From: an uncultured Lachnospiraceae bacterium
GTDB lineage: Bacteria > Bacillota > Clostridia > Lachnospirales > Lachnospiraceae
Length of the DNA: 40,699 bases
Assembly: GCA_902774915.1 (NCBI GenBank)
Contig: CACYKH010000015.1
Span: forward strand, 1-40,699
Reading direction: 5' to 3'
The notes under the pieces were generated by a model. That model saw nothing but the letters and a program-made list of their open reading frames with translations. It was not told the origin of the DNA and did not search any database. This document shows positions 24,354 to 32,296 of this stretch, piece after piece; position 1 is the first letter of the stretch; each line of letters opens with the position of its first letter. Made by a program: the position numbers and the translations under genes.

Positions 24354-25268
24354 ATGCAGACAAATATGACAGAACGCGATAAAAAACTCCTGGTTGGAAT
24401 GCTTATTGGAGTAATAATAGTCGCTATAGGATATTGGGGAATTCTCCCACAGATTAAGGCTTATGTTAAGCTTAATGAGAAAATTGAAAAAGAAGTAAAA
24501 GAGAAGAAACTTAATGAAACAAAGCTTATGAATCTTGGCGCTATCCAGATTCAGGCTGAAGACTATGAGAAGAAGGTTGCAGAACGTAAGGGTGAGTTCT
24601 ATCAGATGCTCAGCAGTTCAGAGATAGATAGAATGATGACTCAGCTTGCTGTAGGTAATAATCTTGATATTTATGATCTTGATTTCACAATGCCAACTGC
24701 ACCAACTGAGAGACTTGCTTATAAGAATTCTCAGCTTTATCAGGATCAGCTTCTTGCCATCGCTAACTTTGAAGAAGGCGCTAGCATGACAACTGATGAA
24801 AGTGCTTCTGATGGTATTGGAGAAACTGCAAGTCTTAATGCTGATTCATCTAAGAGTGGTGATAGCAAGGAAACAGAGGCATCTATAAATGCGGATGTTT
24901 TCGGTGCTGAAGAGGGCGGATATCAGCCAAATACTGACATCTACGCTGTTCCTGTTTCAATGACAGTTGGCGGAGATTTGGCTGATCTTCAGAACTTCAT
25001 TAATGAGATAATTGAAAGTGATAAGAGAGTGCTTCTTGTCAGCTACAACTGGGGTGAGTTCAGAGATGTTATTAGAAGAGATTCTGATGGGAATGTAATC
25101 AGCGAGACTCCTGATGAGACTTCTGATGAAACAGAAGGTGTTACAGCTGATGAAATTACAGATGAGACAGTTGAAATAGTTACTAAGAAATCACTTACAA
25201 TTCATCTTGAGATTTATATGTGTGATACATCTGAAGTAGCATCTGATACAGATGCTGCTGAAGAATAG
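24354..25268 (+). CDS. pilO: PilO-like assembly protein
   Basis: Bitopic protein of the alignment complex. It has a short cytoplasmic N-terminus, one span (about 12-31), a coiled-coil (about 38-85, rich in Lys/Glu) and then a PilO-type alpha-beta core split by low-complexity Ser/Glu/Asp/Thr segments (about 140-185 and 248-275). The core strands are VPVSMTVGGDLADLQNFINE and KSLTIHLEIYMC. At 304 aa it is longer than the usual ~200 aa because of the acidic linkers. A strong AAAGGAGG lies before the ATG, 11 bases after the PilMN stop. Expected to pair with the PilN half of the preceding protein and bridge motor and pilus exterior. Confidence 0.82.
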   Translation: MQTNMTERDKKLLVGMLIGVIIVAIGYWGILPQIKAYVKLNEKIEKEVKEKKLNETKLMNLGAIQIQAEDYEKKVAERKGEFYQMLSSSEIDRMMTQLAVGNNLDIYDLDFTMPTAPTERLAYKNSQLYQDQLLAIANFEEGASMTTDESASDGIGETASLNADSSKSGDSKETEASINADVFGAEEGGYQPNTDIYAVPVSMTVGGDLADLQNFINEIIESDKRVLLVSYNWGEFRDVIRRDSDGNVISETPDETSDETEGVTADEITDETVEIVTKKSLTIHLEIYMCDTSEVASDTDAAEE

Positions 25269-25312
25269 AAGAAGGTATGAAAAAGGAAATCTTACAATAG
25301 GGGACCTGAAAT

Positions 25313-26998
25313 ATGGAAATGAGATCAAATAAAAACATTCGAATAGGAGATGTCCTGAAAGAGTTTGGCTACGTTACTGAAGATGATATCGGAGCGGCTC
25401 TTGAATATACAAAGACTCATGAGGGTGTGCGTCTTGGTGGCGCTCTTATAGAGATGAATATCATCACAGAAAAGCAGATGCTTGAAGCTCTTGGACGCAG
25501 ACTTCAGTATGATGTGGTTAATATTGCAGATTTGTCTGTTGATATAAATGCGGTCGAGGCTATTCCTCAGCCACTTGCTGAGAAGTATTGCATGATGGCT
25601 TACAGAGTAGAGGATGGAGTTCTTTATCTTCTGACAAATGATCCTCTGAACTTCTATGGCCTTGAGGATATTCGTCAGGTTACAGGAACTGACCTAAAGA
25701 TAGAGCTTACAGAGAAACAGCCTCTTGAAAATGCTATCCAGTATTATTATTCGGAGGTATCTGCAAAGAAGGCGGCTGATAAAGCTGCTAAGTCAAACCT
25801 TGCTGAAGATGATATTATCGAAGTTAACGTTGAGGACGCAGATGATGATACACCTATCATCAACCTTCTGAATTCTCTGGTTGTTCGTGCATATAATTCA
25901 AATGTATCTGATATTCATATCGAACCATTTGAAAAGCATACTTCAGTTCGTATGCGTATGGACGGTGTTATTGTTGATTTCATGACACTTCCAAAGAACA
26001 TTCATAATTCTCTGATTGCCCGTGTAAAGATCATTGGTGATCTGGATATCGCTGAGCGTCGTATTCCTCAGGATGGTCACTTTAAGACTAACGTTGAGGG
26101 TACTCCTATAAATGTCAGAGTTTCAGTTATACCAACTGTATTTGGCGAGAAAGCGGTTTTGAGACTTCTTGCTTCAGCTGCTACAATTGATCATAGTGGT
26201 ACATTTGGTATGAATGAAAAGAATTATCAGATAGTAAGCCAGATGCTTCAATCACCAAATGGTATTGTATATGTAACTGGACCTACAGGTTCTGGTAAAT
26301 CTACAACGCTTTATATGATTCTTTCTGAGCTGTCTCAGAGAGCGGTTAATATATCAACTATCGAGGACCCGGTTGAGAAGAACCTGCCAAAGCTTAACCA
26401 GATGCAGGTTAATAATACAGCGGGACTTACGTTTGAGATTGGTCTGAGAGCCCTGCTTCGTCAGGATCCAGATATAATCATGCTTGGTGAGACACGTGAT
26501 GCGGAGACTGCATCTATCTCAGTTCGTGCAGCTATTACTGGTCACTTGGTTCTTTCAACACTTCATACAAATGATGCAGCTTCTTCTGTAACACGTTTGA
26601 TCGATATGGGAATTGAATCTTACATGCTTGCCAACTCGTTGGTAGGTATCATTGCTCAAAGACTTGTCCGTAAGGTTTGTCCTGATTGTGGACAGTGGGG
26701 CGAGATGACACCTGAAGAGGCGAGAGTAGTTGGAAAGCCACTTCCAAGAGTTATGCATAAGGTTGGATGTAAGAAATGTAACGGTACAGGTTATCGTGGA
26801 CGTATTTCTATACATGAGATTCTGCCGGTTGATAAGACAGTCCGTAAGATGATCACGGATGAAGAGTCAGCTGAGGATATTAAGGATTATGCAAGAAAGA
26901 ACCTTGGAATGCTTACTCTGAAAGAGAGTTGTATGGAGCTTATAGAGTCAGGAATGACTACTGTTGAAGAGCTTGTAAAGGTTGCTTATTACGATTAA
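25313..26998 (+). CDS. pilB: Type IV pilus assembly ATPase PilB
   Basis: Cytoplasmic hexameric ATPase that powers pilus extension. The 561 residues start with an N1/MshEN-type domain (about 1-150; IGDVLKEFGYVTEDDI), a domain that in relatives can bind cyclic di-GMP. The motor domain follows: Walker A GPTGSGKST (323-331), the Asp box region, Walker B DPDIIMLGE (385-393), the His box (GHLVLSTLHTNDA), and a zinc-binding tetracysteine CPDC (456-459) plus CKKC (486-489). The tetracysteine is typical of assembly (GspE/PilB) rather than retraction (PilT) ATPases. AGGGGA (25299-25304) precedes the ATG by 8 bases. No pilT-like gene is in the window. Confidence 0.96.
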   Translation: MEMRSNKNIRIGDVLKEFGYVTEDDIGAALEYTKTHEGVRLGGALIEMNIITEKQMLEALGRRLQYDVVNIADLSVDINAVEAIPQPLAEKYCMMAYRVEDGVLYLLTNDPLNFYGLEDIRQVTGTDLKIELTEKQPLENAIQYYYSEVSAKKAADKAAKSNLAEDDIIEVNVEDADDDTPIINLLNSLVVRAYNSNVSDIHIEPFEKHTSVRMRMDGVIVDFMTLPKNIHNSLIARVKIIGDLDIAERRIPQDGHFKTNVEGTPINVRVSVIPTVFGEKAVLRLLASAATIDHSGTFGMNEKNYQIVSQMLQSPNGIVYVTGPTGSGKSTTLYMILSELSQRAVNISTIEDPVEKNLPKLNQMQVNNTAGLTFEIGLRALLRQDPDIIMLGETRDAETASISVRAAITGHLVLSTLHTNDAASSVTRLIDMGIESYMLANSLVGIIAQRLVRKVCPDCGQWGEMTPEEARVVGKPLPRVMHKVGCKKCNGTGYRGRISIHEILPVDKTVRKMITDEESAEDIKDYARKNLGMLTLKESCMELIESGMTTVEELVKVAYYD

Positions 26999-27025
26999 TG
27001 ATTTACTGTTTTATAGACATAAAAA

Positions 27026-27162
27026 TGTGTAAAGTTTTGTGAAAAGTATGTGAAACAGGGACTTTTTTGAGGGTTTTTGCTTTATATTATTACAAAAATG
27101 TTAAAAAATGGGTAAATTTTGATGACTGTTAATGAATGTAAATGACCGAAAGTGACAGAAAA
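27026..27162 (+). repeat. Two sets of short direct repeats upstream of the major pilin promoter
   Basis: Four 10-bp units in register: TGACTGTTAA (27123), TGAATGTAAA (27133), TGACCGAAAG (27143), TGACAGAAAA (27153). Further upstream TGTGTAAAG (27026), TGTGAAAAG (27038) and TGTGAAACA (27049) recur at 12 and 11 bases. Spacing of one helical turn suggests a regulator binding array. The rest of the 371-base gap 26999-27369 is AT-rich with no gene visible. Confidence 0.45.
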
Positions 27163-27257
27163 CACACAATGGACACCCTAACTTGTACAAAGTGCACAAT
27201 TAAATTTGTATACTATTGTTGATATGAGCGATTTATCGTCTGGGTTTACATAATTAC

Positions 27258-27286
27258 TTGCAAAAACGTTTTTTCACTGATAAAAT
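27258..27286 (+). promoter_or_regulatory. Promoter of the major pilin gene
   Basis: TTGCAA (27258-27263), exactly 17 bases, TAAAAT (27281-27286). A leader of about 75 bases follows, containing a stem-loop. Confidence 0.6.
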
Positions 27287-27310
27287 CAAGTTAACTTATT
27301 CATGAGAGAG

Positions 27311-27336
27311 TTGTGAGACGAGCGGTAGTCTCACAA
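27311..27336 (+). promoter_or_regulatory. 5'-leader stem-loop of the major pilin mRNA
   Basis: TTGTGAGAC (27311-27319) pairs perfectly with GTCTCACAA (27328-27336) around an 8-base loop, close to the predicted 5' end. No T-run follows, so it is not a terminator; such hairpins often stabilise abundant mRNAs. Confidence 0.55.
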
Positions 27337-27369
27337 ATGAAAAATTATAATTTAAGGAGGACTTGACTT

Positions 27370-27825
27370 ATGAAGAAGAATAATAACAAAGGTTTTACAC
27401 TCGTTGAACTTATCGTTGTACTCGTTATCTTAGCTATCTTAGCAGCTATCCTTGTACCAGCACTTCTTGGTTACATTGATAAAGCTAGAGAAGGCCAGTA
27501 TGCTGAAGAAGCTCATGCTATTCTTACTGCAGCACAGGCTTATAATACAGAGCAGTATGCAAAGAATGCTGCTCCAATGACAGTAAATACAGAGTATAGT
27601 ACAGCTTCAGCTGATCCAATTAAATACATTAATACTATTGTTGATCCAACTGAGGTTACAAAGATTAAGATTACTGCATATAGTGGTTTAGGTTCAAATG
27701 CTTCACATAAGGCTTATACCATTAAGAGCGCCGAGGTTACATTTAAATCTGGTAGCAACGAAAAGGCAGGAAAAATGATATTTGATGGAACTAACTGGTC
27801 AATTGATCCAGCTGATCCTTTCTAA
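27370..27825 (+). CDS. pilA: Major type IV pilin
   Basis: Structural subunit of the pilus fibre. A short leader MKKNNNKG is followed by F9; cleavage at G8/F9 leaves a 143-aa mature pilin beginning FTLVELIVVLVILAILAA with Glu at mature position 5. The alpha-1 helix runs into PALLGYIDKAREGQYAEEA, and the globular part ends with strands carrying MIFDGTNWSI. There are no cysteines, so no disulphide D-region. Major-pilin status is inferred from small size, a perfect AGGAGG nine bases before the ATG, its own promoter, the leader hairpin and its own terminator, as expected for a highly expressed single gene. The first 30 mature residues are nearly those of the 1573-aa modular pilin. Confidence 0.92.
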   Translation: MKKNNNKGFTLVELIVVLVILAILAAILVPALLGYIDKAREGQYAEEAHAILTAAQAYNTEQYAKNAAPMTVNTEYSTASADPIKYINTIVDPTEVTKIKITAYSGLGSNASHKAYTIKSAEVTFKSGSNEKAGKMIFDGTNWSIDPADPF

Positions 27826-27851
27826 AGTAGATAATCATTATTGTTAATAAG

Positions 27852-27884
27852 AACCGTCGGGTTTTCCCGGCGGTTTTTATTTAT
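27852..27884 (+). terminator. Terminator of pilA
   Basis: AACCGTCGGG (27852-27861), TTTT loop, CCCGGCGGTT (27866-27875) with one G-U pair, then a T-rich tail. Confidence 0.93.
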
Positions 27885-27897
27885 TGTCTTTTCAATG

Positions 27898-27926
27898 TTT
27901 TACTTAAGTATATATTATGTTAAAAT
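27898..27926 (+). promoter_or_regulatory. Candidate promoter of the GT-C-like gene
   Basis: TTTTAC (27898-27903), 17 bases, TAAAAT (27921-27926), 35 bases before the TTG start codon. Confidence 0.4.
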
Positions 27927-27961
27927 TGACATTATAAAAAAACATTTGGAGGAGATAATCC

Positions 27962-29719
27962 TTGAATAATAAAGATATTGAAAAAGTAAATAAATATAAG
28001 ATAGTAATATTACTGTTTATTATATATTTAATAAGTGTTTTTCTGTATTTTATCATTGGTAGTTATGATAAAAATCTGGCTTTTATTCCTGATGAAAGAC
28101 TATATATTCAGGCTTCTAAGGCATTAGCAAATAGATATGGATTATACTATAATGGGGTGAAAAGTTCTTTCCAAAAAATATTCTATTCTCTTATTATTAG
28201 TCCGGCATTTCTTGTTAAAAATCTTCATATTCAAATAAAACTTATTAATCTATTAGGTGTTATTTTTGGACTATCTTCTATATTTCCCATATATCTTATT
28301 AGCAGGAAATTAAATCTTGATAGAATTAAAAGTATTGTTATATGTTTATTTTACCTCACTTATCCGATTTTTTTAAATTCATTGACATTTATGAGTGAGA
28401 CAGCTTTTCTTCCTCTGTGGTTGTGGAGTTTATTTTTAATTATGAATATACTGGAGACAGAAGAAATACAAGTTCTTATGCCTGTAATTCTTGGTGTAGT
28501 ATCATATCTTTTGTATATGTGTAAAGAGGTTGGGGTTGTTGCTATTCCTGTTTTGTTTTTTACGAAAGCTATTTTCATAATTAAACAAAAAGAGAGTATT
28601 AAAGGATTAGTATCTTGTTTTATTTCCGCTGCTTCATTTCTTTTGCTATTTTTGTTGGGTAAGTTCCTTCTGTTTGATGGAAAATCATCTAATTACAGCT
28701 ATGATGTTTCTTTACCAAATGCTCCTGAATCGAATGACAAAAATCCTATTTATTATTTACTTTATGCTTTTTTGTTTTACTTAGGATATATTATTCTTGT
28801 GAATTGTATATTCCCTATATTTATTAGAACAAAAGAAGAATGCTTGAATAAAAAAATTGTTATTTATTTGGAAGTGGCTGTTTTAGTACTCATTTGTATT
28901 GTAGTATATCGTATATCCCTTAATGAAGATTATGGGCTACTTTCTCCAAGACTTCATCTTAGATATTTTGAGCCGTTATTTATTCCGTATACAATTTGTT
29001 TTCTTGCTCGAGTTAATGAGATTGACCAAAAGGAAGTGTTTAATGGAAGATACGCAAAATTATCATTTGTAATATATTTGATTGTGTTATTTATTTTGCC
29101 TGGACTTAATCCGGGTGGCGAATTAGATGCTACATCAACAGCTTTGTTTCTTCTGCCTGAAAGAATTGCTACTCATTTCTTTTTGGGCAGTCCTAGAATG
29201 ACCGTTTTTTTTAATTTGATAATGAAAATCATCATCATATTAATTGTTTTATTCGGGGTGAAGATATTGGAAAAGAACAGGAAGCATTTTTATGTTGTCT
29301 TTATGACGTTCTTGTTTATAACCAATATTGCAAGTTTTTTGATTAAGTATATTGAGTTAAAAAAAATGTATTATCTTCCTGAAAAATATGTTGATGAGAT
29401 GCAGATTATTAATGATGGAGTTGATGATTTGCAAGGGAAAAAACTTATAGTTGTAAAAAACAATACTCGCTTAGCGGATATAACTGTCACTCTTTATGAT
29501 ATTAATGATACTGATTTATATTTATTAAATGAGGAGTATAATAAAGTAGATAAGATAATTACATTAAAAGCGGGTAATTCTGCAAGGAAAGTAAATATAG
29601 AAGATTATGATTATATAGTATATGATAATAACATATGGGAGGATGATGAAAGAGAGAGTATTCCTTCTGATAAAGTAGTGCTAAGTACCGATAACTTCTT
29701 TATATATGACAATAAATAA
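27962..29719 (+). CDS. GT-C-like polytopic membrane protein, possible pilin glycosyltransferase
   Basis: A 585-aa membrane protein with about 11-13 hydrophobic segments over residues 13-470 and a soluble C-terminal domain (about 475-585). After the first span comes FIPDERLYIQASKALANRYG, matching the acidic first external loop of the GT39/ArnT/PMT-like GT-C fold, where an Asp/Glu pair is catalytic. These enzymes move a sugar from a polyprenyl-phosphate carrier to a target outside the membrane. The start is a TTG, supported by GGAGGAG (27948-27954) seven bases upstream. It lies directly after pilA but behind its terminator. Pilin glycosylation is a hypothesis from position only; a cell-wall glycopolymer role is equally possible. 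Base composition is more AT-rich than in neighbouring metabolic genes. Confidence 0.7.
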   Translation: MNNKDIEKVNKYKIVILLFIIYLISVFLYFIIGSYDKNLAFIPDERLYIQASKALANRYGLYYNGVKSSFQKIFYSLIISPAFLVKNLHIQIKLINLLGVIFGLSSIFPIYLISRKLNLDRIKSIVICLFYLTYPIFLNSLTFMSETAFLPLWLWSLFLIMNILETEEIQVLMPVILGVVSYLLYMCKEVGVVAIPVLFFTKAIFIIKQKESIKGLVSCFISAASFLLLFLLGKFLLFDGKSSNYSYDVSLPNAPESNDKNPIYYLLYAFLFYLGYIILVNCIFPIFIRTKEECLNKKIVIYLEVAVLVLICIVVYRISLNEDYGLLSPRLHLRYFEPLFIPYTICFLARVNEIDQKEVFNGRYAKLSFVIYLIVLFILPGLNPGGELDATSTALFLLPERIATHFFLGSPRMTVFFNLIMKIIIILIVLFGVKILEKNRKHFYVVFMTFLFITNIASFLIKYIELKKMYYLPEKYVDEMQIINDGVDDLQGKKLIVVKNNTRLADITVTLYDINDTDLYLLNEEYNKVDKIITLKAGNSARKVNIEDYDYIVYDNNIWEDDERESIPSDKVVLSTDNFFIYDNK

Positions 29720-29765
29720 TAGTTGAATAATGATATTTGTTTTTTGATAAGTTGTGGGGTGTTTT

Positions 29766-31019
29766 ATGACAGATGCAAGATTGATGAAATTAAAAAATGA
29801 GATTAGGAATGAGTTTGAGAATCATATGATCCCTTTCTGGCTTGGTCTTAAAGATGAGGAGCATGGCGGATACTATGGTCTTGTTAATTTTGATCTAAGT
29901 CTTGATAAGAAGGCTGATAAGGGTTGTATAGTCAACAGCCGTATTCTTTGGTTTTTCTCAAGAGCTTATACAAAGTTCGGAGATGAGAAGTATCTTCATG
30001 CTGCGGAGCATGCATTTCATTATTTAATGGAAGCTTTTCTGGATGATGATGAGGGTGGCGTTTATTGGTCAGTTAATTTCGACGGTCATCCTGCGGATAC
30101 AACTAAGCATACTTATTGTCAGGCATTTGCTATTTATGCCCTGGCCGCATATTATGAGGCAACTAAGGATAAAGATGCATTGGAATGTGCTTATGATCTT
30201 TATCATATTATAGAGGATAGATGTCGCGATAATGATGGCTATCTTGAGGCTTTTACAAGAGAGTTTGAGGTGGCTTCGAATGAGAAGCTTTCCGAGAATG
30301 GAGTAATGGCAACTCGTACTATGAATACGCTTCTTCATGTAATGGAAGCTTATACAGAGCTTTACAGGGTTGATGGTGATAAGCTTGTTAAGCGAAATAT
30401 AATCGAGACTCTTAAGATTTTCAGAGAGAAGATGTTTGATGCTGAAAGAGGAAGACTTCTTGTTTTCTTTGATAAAGATTATAATTCACTTATTGATCTT
30501 TATAGTTATGGACATGATATTGAGTCTGCATGGTTGATAGACAGAACGGTTGACATAATATCAGGCTCGGCAAATGGTTCTTCGAGCGAAAAATCAGAAT
30601 ATGATATGTCTGATATCACATCGGTTCTTACTGAAAGCATTTATAAAGAAGCATTTAAAGAAGATGGAATACCAGCGGAAGCTGAAAATGGTGTGGTTCT
30701 CGAAACTCGCATTTGGTGGGTTCAGTGTGAAGCAATCCTTGGTTTTATGAATGCATATACCAGAATTAAGAATGTTTCAGAATCAGATAAAGGTTATTCA
30801 GATTATAAGAAGTTTGAAGAGGATTATAAGAATGCAGCTATCTCTATTTGGGAGTATACAAAGAAGAGTATAGTAGACAAGCGCCCAGGTTCAGAGTGGT
30901 ATTCAGAGGTTCGTAAGGATGGTACTCCAATAGAAACAAAACCTATGGAGGACATTTGGAAATGTCCTTACCACAACGGCAGGATGTTCCTGGAAATGAT
31001 GGATTACATAGAAGAGTAA
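29766..31019 (+). CDS. Cellobiose 2-epimerase (AGE family)
   Basis: Cytoplasmic epimerase expected to convert cellobiose to 4-O-beta-glucosyl-mannose, as part of beta-mannan/cellulose oligosaccharide use. The 417-aa (alpha/alpha)6-barrel protein shows the family residues: Arg59 (NSRILWFF), HTYCQAFAIYAL, NTLLHVMEAY, His250-x2-Glu253-x2-Trp256 (GHDIESAW), Trp318-x3-Glu322 (WVQCE) and His403 (CPYHNGRMFLEM). The H-x2-E-x2-W and W-x3-E spacing matches the Ruminococcus albus enzyme as I recall it. N-acylglucosamine 2-epimerase is the main alternative in this superfamily. I start at the ATG 29766, preceded by GGGGTG; a GTG four codons earlier is possible. No mannosylglucose phosphorylase or transporter is adjacent. 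Confidence 0.85.
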   Translation: MTDARLMKLKNEIRNEFENHMIPFWLGLKDEEHGGYYGLVNFDLSLDKKADKGCIVNSRILWFFSRAYTKFGDEKYLHAAEHAFHYLMEAFLDDDEGGVYWSVNFDGHPADTTKHTYCQAFAIYALAAYYEATKDKDALECAYDLYHIIEDRCRDNDGYLEAFTREFEVASNEKLSENGVMATRTMNTLLHVMEAYTELYRVDGDKLVKRNIIETLKIFREKMFDAERGRLLVFFDKDYNSLIDLYSYGHDIESAWLIDRTVDIISGSANGSSSEKSEYDMSDITSVLTESIYKEAFKEDGIPAEAENGVVLETRIWWVQCEAILGFMNAYTRIKNVSESDKGYSDYKKFEEDYKNAAISIWEYTKKSIVDKRPGSEWYSEVRKDGTPIETKPMEDIWKCPYHNGRMFLEMMDYIEE

Positions 31020-31033
31020 AGTGGCTGACAAGC

Positions 31034-31062
31034 TTGATTATATTGATGAATAATGGTATTAT
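31034..31062 (+). promoter_or_regulatory. Promoter of trpS
   Basis: TTGATT (31034-31039), 17 bases, TATTAT (31057-31062). The leader is too short for a T-box. A 7-bp dyad AAGTGGC/GCCACTT (31019-31025, 31063-31069) brackets the promoter. Confidence 0.55.
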
Positions 31063-31106
31063 GCCACTTGGTGCTAAACCAAAAAGTATTTATGAAGGAA
31101 AAACAA

Positions 31107-32135
31107 ATGAGCGATTCAACAAACGTAACAAATGAACAGAAACCTGAGAGAAAGAAGGTTCTCCTGAGCGGTATTCAGCCAACAGGAACTTTCACTCTTG
31201 GAAATTATATAGGAGCTGTTAGAAACTGGGAGAAGCTTCAGGATGAATATGATTGCGCATATTTTATTGCAGACTTGCACAGTCTTACAGTTCGTCAGGA
31301 ACCAGCAGATCTTAGAAAACATTCTAAGGAAGCATTTGCACTTCTTCTTGCATGTGGCATTGATCCAGAAAGAAGCCTTGCTTTTATTCAGAGTCATGTT
31401 CATACACATGCTGAGCTTGGATGGATTCTTTCCTGCTACACACAGTTTGGTGAGCTTTCCAGGATGACACAGTTCAAGGATAAGTCAGCACAGCATTCTG
31501 ACAATGTAAATGCAGGCCTCTTTGATTATCCTGCTCTTATGGCAGCTGACATTTTGCTTTATCAGCCGGACTATGTTCCAACTGGTGCTGATCAGAAGCA
31601 GCATATTGAGCTTACAAGAACAATCGTAAATAGATTTAACAATCTTTATGGTGAGGTATTCCGTATGCCAGAACCATACATTCCTGAGGCAGGCGCAAAG
31701 ATCATGTCACTTCAGGAGCCTACAAAGAAGATGTCAAAGTCTGATGAGAATCCAAATGCAACTATTTCAATTCTCGATAATCCAGATGTGATAATGGCTA
31801 AGTTCAAGAGAGCTGTTACAGATAGCGAGACTGAGGTTGTCTTCAGAGAAGGTAAGGATGGAATTAATAACCTGATGACTATCTACTCTGTATTTACTGG
31901 TGAGACATTTGACCAGATACAGAAGGATTTTGAAGGTAAGGGCTATGGAGATTTCAAGAAGGCTGTAGGAACAGTTGTTGTTGATGCTCTCACTCCTGTA
32001 AGAGAAGAGTTTAACAGACTTCTTAAGGATAAGAAGTATCTTGAGGAATGCTACAAGAAGGGTGCTGAGACTGCTACTTACATTTCAAATAAGACTCTTT
32101 CAAAAGTTAAGAAAAAGGTTGGTCTTATAGTTTAG
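31107..32135 (+). CDS. trpS: Tryptophanyl-tRNA synthetase
   Basis: Class I synthetase that charges tRNA-Trp. The 342-aa protein shows the HIGH-equivalent PTGTFTLGNYIGAVRNW near the N-terminus, the tryptophan-pocket region (TQFKDKSAQHSDNVNAGLFD, typical of the bacterial type) and KKMSKSDEN as the KMSKS loop. The length is normal for bacterial TrpRS. The ATG at 31107 has AAGGA about 8 bases upstream; an in-frame ATG five codons earlier overlaps that RBS and is less likely. Monocistronic with its own promoter; no T-box regulator is visible. Confidence 0.97.
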   Translation: MSDSTNVTNEQKPERKKVLLSGIQPTGTFTLGNYIGAVRNWEKLQDEYDCAYFIADLHSLTVRQEPADLRKHSKEAFALLLACGIDPERSLAFIQSHVHTHAELGWILSCYTQFGELSRMTQFKDKSAQHSDNVNAGLFDYPALMAADILLYQPDYVPTGADQKQHIELTRTIVNRFNNLYGEVFRMPEPYIPEAGAKIMSLQEPTKKMSKSDENPNATISILDNPDVIMAKFKRAVTDSETEVVFREGKDGINNLMTIYSVFTGETFDQIQKDFEGKGYGDFKKAVGTVVVDALTPVREEFNRLLKDKKYLEECYKKGAETATYISNKTLSKVKKKVGLIV

Positions 32136-32179
32136 TTTTTTAAGAGATATAGTACAAAGCGTAAAATAGGAAAAAACAC

Positions 32180-32208
32180 TTGATTTATAAATATCTCTGT
32201 GATAGTAT
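32180..32208 (+). promoter_or_regulatory. Promoter of rpmE
   Basis: TTGATT (32180-32185), 17 bases, TAGTAT (32203-32208), leaving a leader of about 80 bases. Confidence 0.55.
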
Positions 32209-32214
32209 AGGTGC

Positions 32215-32296
32215 GTTGCTGGTGTGCAATCTAGGTTTGGGCCCTTGGGGTTCCAGATGGTGTTGTACATACGTTACATAGAAAAGGAGAAATACT
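32215..32296 (+). promoter_or_regulatory. Structured 5' leader of rpmE, candidate L31 autoregulatory element
   Basis: The leader is unusually GC-rich for this genome and contains short complementary blocks: TTGC/GCAA within 32216-32229, and CTGG/CCAG enclosing CCCTTGGGG. Ribosomal-protein leaders before L31 genes have been described in several phyla. I cannot confirm that this one fits a published model. Confidence 0.3.

Noticed and set aside
26999-27369. Possible cyclic di-GMP riboswitch upstream of pilA, as in Clostridioides difficile
   Set aside because: None of the conserved core strings of the class I or II aptamers is visible; only a simple stem-loop and direct repeats are present.
31020-31106. 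T-box leader before trpS
   Set aside because: The gap is under 90 bases, with no T-box sequence and no terminator.
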